Source: Nitrospinaceae bacterium (GTDB lineage: Bacteria > Nitrospinota > Nitrospinia > Nitrospinales > VA-1). Taken from it: DNA of 7,687 nt. The translations under genes were made by a program, and so were the position numbers. The DNA lies in contig JAJDBA010000318.1 of the NCBI GenBank assembly GCA_029261675.1, positions 1 through 7,687 on the forward strand. The letters run 5' to 3'. Positions 5,444 through 7,687 of the stretch are shown piece by piece. The notes beneath the pieces were generated by a model. It ran no database searches and was not told the origin of the DNA. It saw only the letters and a program-made list of their open reading frames with translations. The number at the start of each line of letters is the position of its first letter. Positions within the stretch are counted from its first letter, which is position 1.

Positions 5444-5979
5444 TCGGCAGGTTTTTTCGGCTCAGCTTTCTTTTTGGTGTCTTTTTCTTTTTCAGCTTTA
5501 GCTTCTTTTTTTACTGCAGGTTTTTTCTCAGCCGTTTTCGGCGTTGCTTCTTTTTTTGCTGCAGTTTTAGGAGCTGCTTTTTTCGCTGCGCCTTTTCCTT
5601 TTTCTGGAGCAGGAGCATCACCCTCGCGGTCTACCAGCTCAATGAATGCCATGGGAGCATTGTCACCTTTACGCGGACCTATTTTAATAATGCGGGTGTA
5701 ACCGCCAGGCCGTTGAGCGTAACGCTCTGCTAGAGGACCAAAAACTTTTTGTACAGTTGCCTTTTGCGGTGCCAGCTTGAAAGCCTGTCGTCTTGCATGA
5801 AGTGTCCCTTTTTTACCCAGGGTAATTGTCTTTTCCACTTTTCCACGCAACTCTTTTGCTTTAGCCAGTGTGGTACTGATTCGCTCTCTCTGGATTAATG
5901 CCCCAACGAGATTCCGAAAAAGCGCCTTCCTGTGAGCGGATGTTCTGCCTAACTTTCTGCCTGCTTTCAAATGCCGCAT
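5425..5979 (-). CDS. rplQ: 50S ribosomal protein L17 with a long Lys/Ala-rich C-terminal tail
   Basis: L17 is a large-subunit protein near the peptide exit tunnel. Residues 1-117 are a standard L17 core: MRHLKAGRKLGRTSAHRKAL, then LIQRERISTTLAKAKELR, GGYTRIIKIGPRKGDNAPMAFIELV. E. coli L17 has 127 residues; this one has 184. Residues from about 120 on are a low-complexity tail dominated by Lys, Ala, Glu and Pro, with imperfect PKTAxKK-type repeats (around 137-154) and an acidic KDKED end. The tail is encoded by A-rich DNA with runs of 6-7 A, but the frame is open throughout. It is last in the alpha operon, 26 bp after rpoA, and is preceded by TAAGGAG. Confidence 0.96.
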   Translation of the reverse strand: MRHLKAGRKLGRTSAHRKALFRNLVGALIQRERISTTLAKAKELRGKVEKTITLGKKGTLHARRQAFKLAPQKATVQKVFGPLAERYAQRPGGYTRIIKIGPRKGDNAPMAFIELVDREGDAPAPEKGKGAAKKAAPKTAAKKEATPKTAEKKPAVKKEAKAEKEKDTKKKAEPKKPAEKDKED

Positions 5980-5990
5980 TGCTGGTTTCG

Positions 5991-5997
5991 CTCCTTA
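5991..5997 (-). promoter_or_regulatory. Ribosome binding site for rplQ
   Basis: TAAGGAG on the minus strand is a near-perfect Shine-Dalgarno sequence, 11 nt before the rplQ ATG and within the short rpoA-rplQ gap. The spacing is slightly long, but no other in-frame start is nearer. Confidence 0.6.
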
Positions 5998-6005
5998 GAT
6001 AATGC

Positions 6006-7034
6006 TTATTGTTCGACTTCTGTTTCCGTTTCTTTTTTCTTCTGCGCTTGAATGATTTGTTTTAAATCTTCCTCTTCCACTTTCATTCCCAAGTGGAGTC
6101 CCATTTCTTCGAGAATCTCTTTAATTTCATTCAGCGATTTTCTACCAAAGTTTCTCGTTTTCAGCATTTCACCATCTGTTTTCGTCACCAACTCGGCAAT
6201 CGTTTGAATGTTAGCATTCTTCAAACAATTGTAGGAACGAACAGAAAGCTCAAGTTCTTCAACGCATTTAGCCATATTGCCCAACATCTTCTGTTTTTTC
6301 TCATCAACTTGAGGCATTACCGGTTCTGGCTCTTCATCGAAGTTGATAAAAATTTGCATATGGTCTTTAACAATTTTTGCAGCATGCGCCAACGCATCTT
6401 CAGGAGTGATACCTCCGTTCGTCCATAATTCCATGACCAACGAATCGTAATCACTGGACTGACCCACCCGTGTATTTTCTACATGGTAGGAAATCTTTTC
6501 GATGGGAGAAAAGCTAGAGTCTATCGGAATCATTTGCACAGATTCATTTTCAATCACATGTTTATCTGCTGAAACATATCCGCGACCTTTTCTTACGATC
6601 ATCTCCACTTCTACTTTTGCGCTCTGGTCGATGGTGAGAATCACATGGTCTGGATTCAAAACTTCGACATCGGGATCAGCGACAATATCTTTGGCGCAAA
6701 CCGTACCTGCTTCGCTTGCTTTGATAAAGATACGCTTTGAGTCTGCTTCACCGGTCAATTTAAGATTGAGCTGTTTAATGTTAAGAATGATCTCTGTCAC
6801 ATCCTCCATCACACCTGGAATAGAGGAGAACTCATGAAAGATTCCTTCAAACTTAACCGCAACAACAGCAGCCCCTTCGATAGAAGAAAGCAACATTCTG
6901 CGCAACGAGTTTCCGATGGTTACACCAAATCCTCGTTCAAACGGGCCAGCACTGAGCTTGCCATAATATTCGGATCTGTTTTGCTTATCAAATTCTAATC
7001 GTTTTGGTTTAACGATTCCCTGGGCTGTGAACAT
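6006..7034 (-). CDS. rpoA: DNA-directed RNA polymerase subunit alpha
   Basis: The alpha dimer nucleates RNA polymerase assembly, and its C-terminal domain contacts UP elements and activators. The 342-residue product is slightly longer than E. coli alpha (329). The N-terminal domain (about 1-235) contains FERGFGVTIGNSLRRMLLSS with Arg45, EGAAV and SIPGVMEDVTEIILN. After a linker rich in Glu, Pro and Lys (about 234-250) the C-terminal domain shows LELSVRSYNCLKNANI and LKTRNFGRKSLNEIK, with Arg266, Asn269, Lys272, Gly297, Lys299 and Ser300 matching the E. coli DNA-contact positions 265, 268, 271, 296, 298 and 299. A charged tail of about 25 residues follows LGM. It lies between rpsD and rplQ, the standard alpha operon order. 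The start has GGAGG 4 nt upstream. Confidence 0.98.
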   Translation of the reverse strand: MFTAQGIVKPKRLEFDKQNRSEYYGKLSAGPFERGFGVTIGNSLRRMLLSSIEGAAVVAVKFEGIFHEFSSIPGVMEDVTEIILNIKQLNLKLTGEADSKRIFIKASEAGTVCAKDIVADPDVEVLNPDHVILTIDQSAKVEVEMIVRKGRGYVSADKHVIENESVQMIPIDSSFSPIEKISYHVENTRVGQSSDYDSLVMELWTNGGITPEDALAHAAKIVKDHMQIFINFDEEPEPVMPQVDEKKQKMLGNMAKCVEELELSVRSYNCLKNANIQTIAELVTKTDGEMLKTRNFGRKSLNEIKEILEEMGLHLGMKVEEEDLKQIIQAQKKKETETEVEQ

Positions 7035-7038
7035 GTAG

Positions 7039-7061
7039 CCTCCGACCCCTAAATTCGGGTC
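7039..7061 (-). promoter_or_regulatory. rpoA ribosome binding site with abutting hairpin
   Basis: GGAGG (7043-7039) lies 4 nt before the rpoA ATG. Immediately upstream, with no gap, GACCC/GGGTC (7061-7057 and 7048-7044) can form a 5-bp stem with an 8-nt loop. A hairpin stacked on the ribosome binding site in the rpsD-rpoA gap could tune rpoA translation or mark an mRNA processing point. The stem is short, so a structural role is tentative. Confidence 0.4.
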
Positions 7062-7093
7062 TTATCAATTGTTAATTATTTAGTGAATAACCT

Positions 7094-7687
7094 TTATCGC
7101 GAGTAGAGTTCAACGATCAACTGCTCCTCAATTGGCATCGCAACATCTTCTCTTGCAGGCAATGCCTGAACAACTCCCTGCTTACTGTCGGCATCAAATG
7201 AAAGCCATTCCGGCAGGTTTTTATCTTTAATATTTTCTATAGCCAAATTAACCGGCTTCTTTTTAGTCTTGTTCGGATTAGGTGCAATGGTATCTCCCTG
7301 CTTAAGAATATAAGAAGGTACATCCATTTTTTTTCCATTTACCGTAAAATGCTTATGTCGAACCAATTGACGGGCAGCATTTCTGGATGGCGCAAGACCC
7401 ATTCGATACACGACATTATCGAACCTCAATTCCAGATTTTGTAAAAGGTTCTCACCGGTCGCACCTTTTTTCTTATTAGCTGCAAAAAAGTAGTTTCGGA
7501 ATGGTTTTTCCAACACGCCGTAAATACGCTTTACCTTTTGCTTTTCACGAAGCTGAACCCCGTATTCCGAGAATTTCGTGCGCCCCTGACCATGCTGTCC
7601 AGGAGGGTAGGCCCTTTTTTCAATAGCGCATTTTGCCGTCTCGCAACGGGAACCTTTTAGATACAGTTTTATTCCTTCTCGCCGACA
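7094..7687 (-). CDS. rpsD: 30S ribosomal protein S4 (partial, N-terminus off the window)
   Basis: S4 is a primary 16S rRNA binder that starts small-subunit assembly, and in E. coli it also represses the alpha operon. The minus-strand frame is open from base 7687 to the TAA at 7094, giving 197 residues. The GTG near 7516 is internal, not the start. Visible blocks are CRREGIKLYLKGSRC...KCAIEKRAYPPGQHGQGR, LREKQKVKRIYGVLEKPFRNYF, NLELRFDNVVYRMGLA, and the S4 RNA-binding domain SRNAARQLVRHKHFTVNGK. By alignment with the usual 208-residue form about 11 N-terminal residues lie outside. Three of the four cysteines of the zinc-type N-terminus are visible (window residues 1, 15 and 20); the first should be just off the edge. 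It precedes rpoA by 59 bp in the alpha operon. Confidence 0.97.
   Translation of the reverse strand, partial: CRREGIKLYLKGSRCETAKCAIEKRAYPPGQHGQGRTKFSEYGVQLREKQKVKRIYGVLEKPFRNYFFAANKKKGATGENLLQNLELRFDNVVYRMGLAPSRNAARQLVRHKHFTVNGKKMDVPSYILKQGDTIAPNPNKTKKKPVNLAIENIKDKNLPEWLSFDADSKQGVVQALPAREDVAMPIEEQLIVELYSR

Noticed and set aside
5474..5701. Plus-strand Phe/Ala-rich open frame resembling a membrane protein
   Set aside because: It is the antisense of the Lys/Ala-rich L17 tail, which automatically reads as a Phe/Ala-rich hydrophobic peptide.
7094..7516. rpsD as a 140-codon gene starting at the GTG at 7516
   Set aside because: The same frame continues open to the window edge and encodes the conserved S4 N-terminal region, so the gene is partial rather than short.

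Overview
This window is almost entirely bacterial housekeeping DNA. Eight of nine genes lie on the minus strand. Read in transcription order, they are the 3' end of the alpha ribosomal operon (rpsD, partial, then rpoA and rplQ), followed by a second cluster rho - rpmE - prfA - prmC - murA (partial, running off the left edge). A single plus-strand gene for a small cysteine-rich CxxCxxCC (YkgJ-type) protein sits between the two blocks. It is divergent from rho and convergent with rplQ.

The organism looks like a Gram-negative-type bacterium of moderate GC content. The order rho-rpmE-prfA-prmC-murA next to an alpha operon resembles former Deltaproteobacteria, Nitrospinota and related phyla. That placement is inferred from memory of gene order and protein flavour, and I do not recognise a species. 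Ribosomal proteins S4 and L31 are both of the zinc-binding, cysteine-containing type.

Layout: 1-1011 murA (337 N-terminal residues); 1004-1861 prmC (8-bp overlap with murA); 1867-2934 prfA; 2935-2997 short gap with a hairpin; 2998-3237 rpmE; 3248-4507 rho; 4508-4985 the only long non-coding stretch, holding a G-poor rho leader, a good sigma-70-like rho promoter, two inverted repeats and a plausible promoter for the plus-strand gene; 4986-5402 CxxCxxCC protein; 5403-5424 convergent gap inside an AT-rich terminator-like stem; 5425-5979 rplQ with a long lysine/alanine tail; 6006-7034 rpoA; 7035-7093 gap with a hairpin abutting the rpoA ribosome binding site; 7094-7687 rpsD lacking about 11 N-terminal residues.

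Functionally the genes serve transcription (RNA polymerase alpha, Rho), the ribosome (S4, L17, L31), translation termination (RF1 and PrmC, the methylase that modifies RF1) and the first committed step of peptidoglycan synthesis (MurA). I found no mobile element, CRISPR array, tRNA or rRNA, and no convincing new multi-gene system. The most interesting material is regulatory. The rho leader has about three times more C than G and carries short tandem repeats at its predicted 5' end, as expected of a Rho-autoregulated leader. The L17 tail and an 18-bp perfect inverted repeat in the rho/CxxC intergenic region also merit a look.
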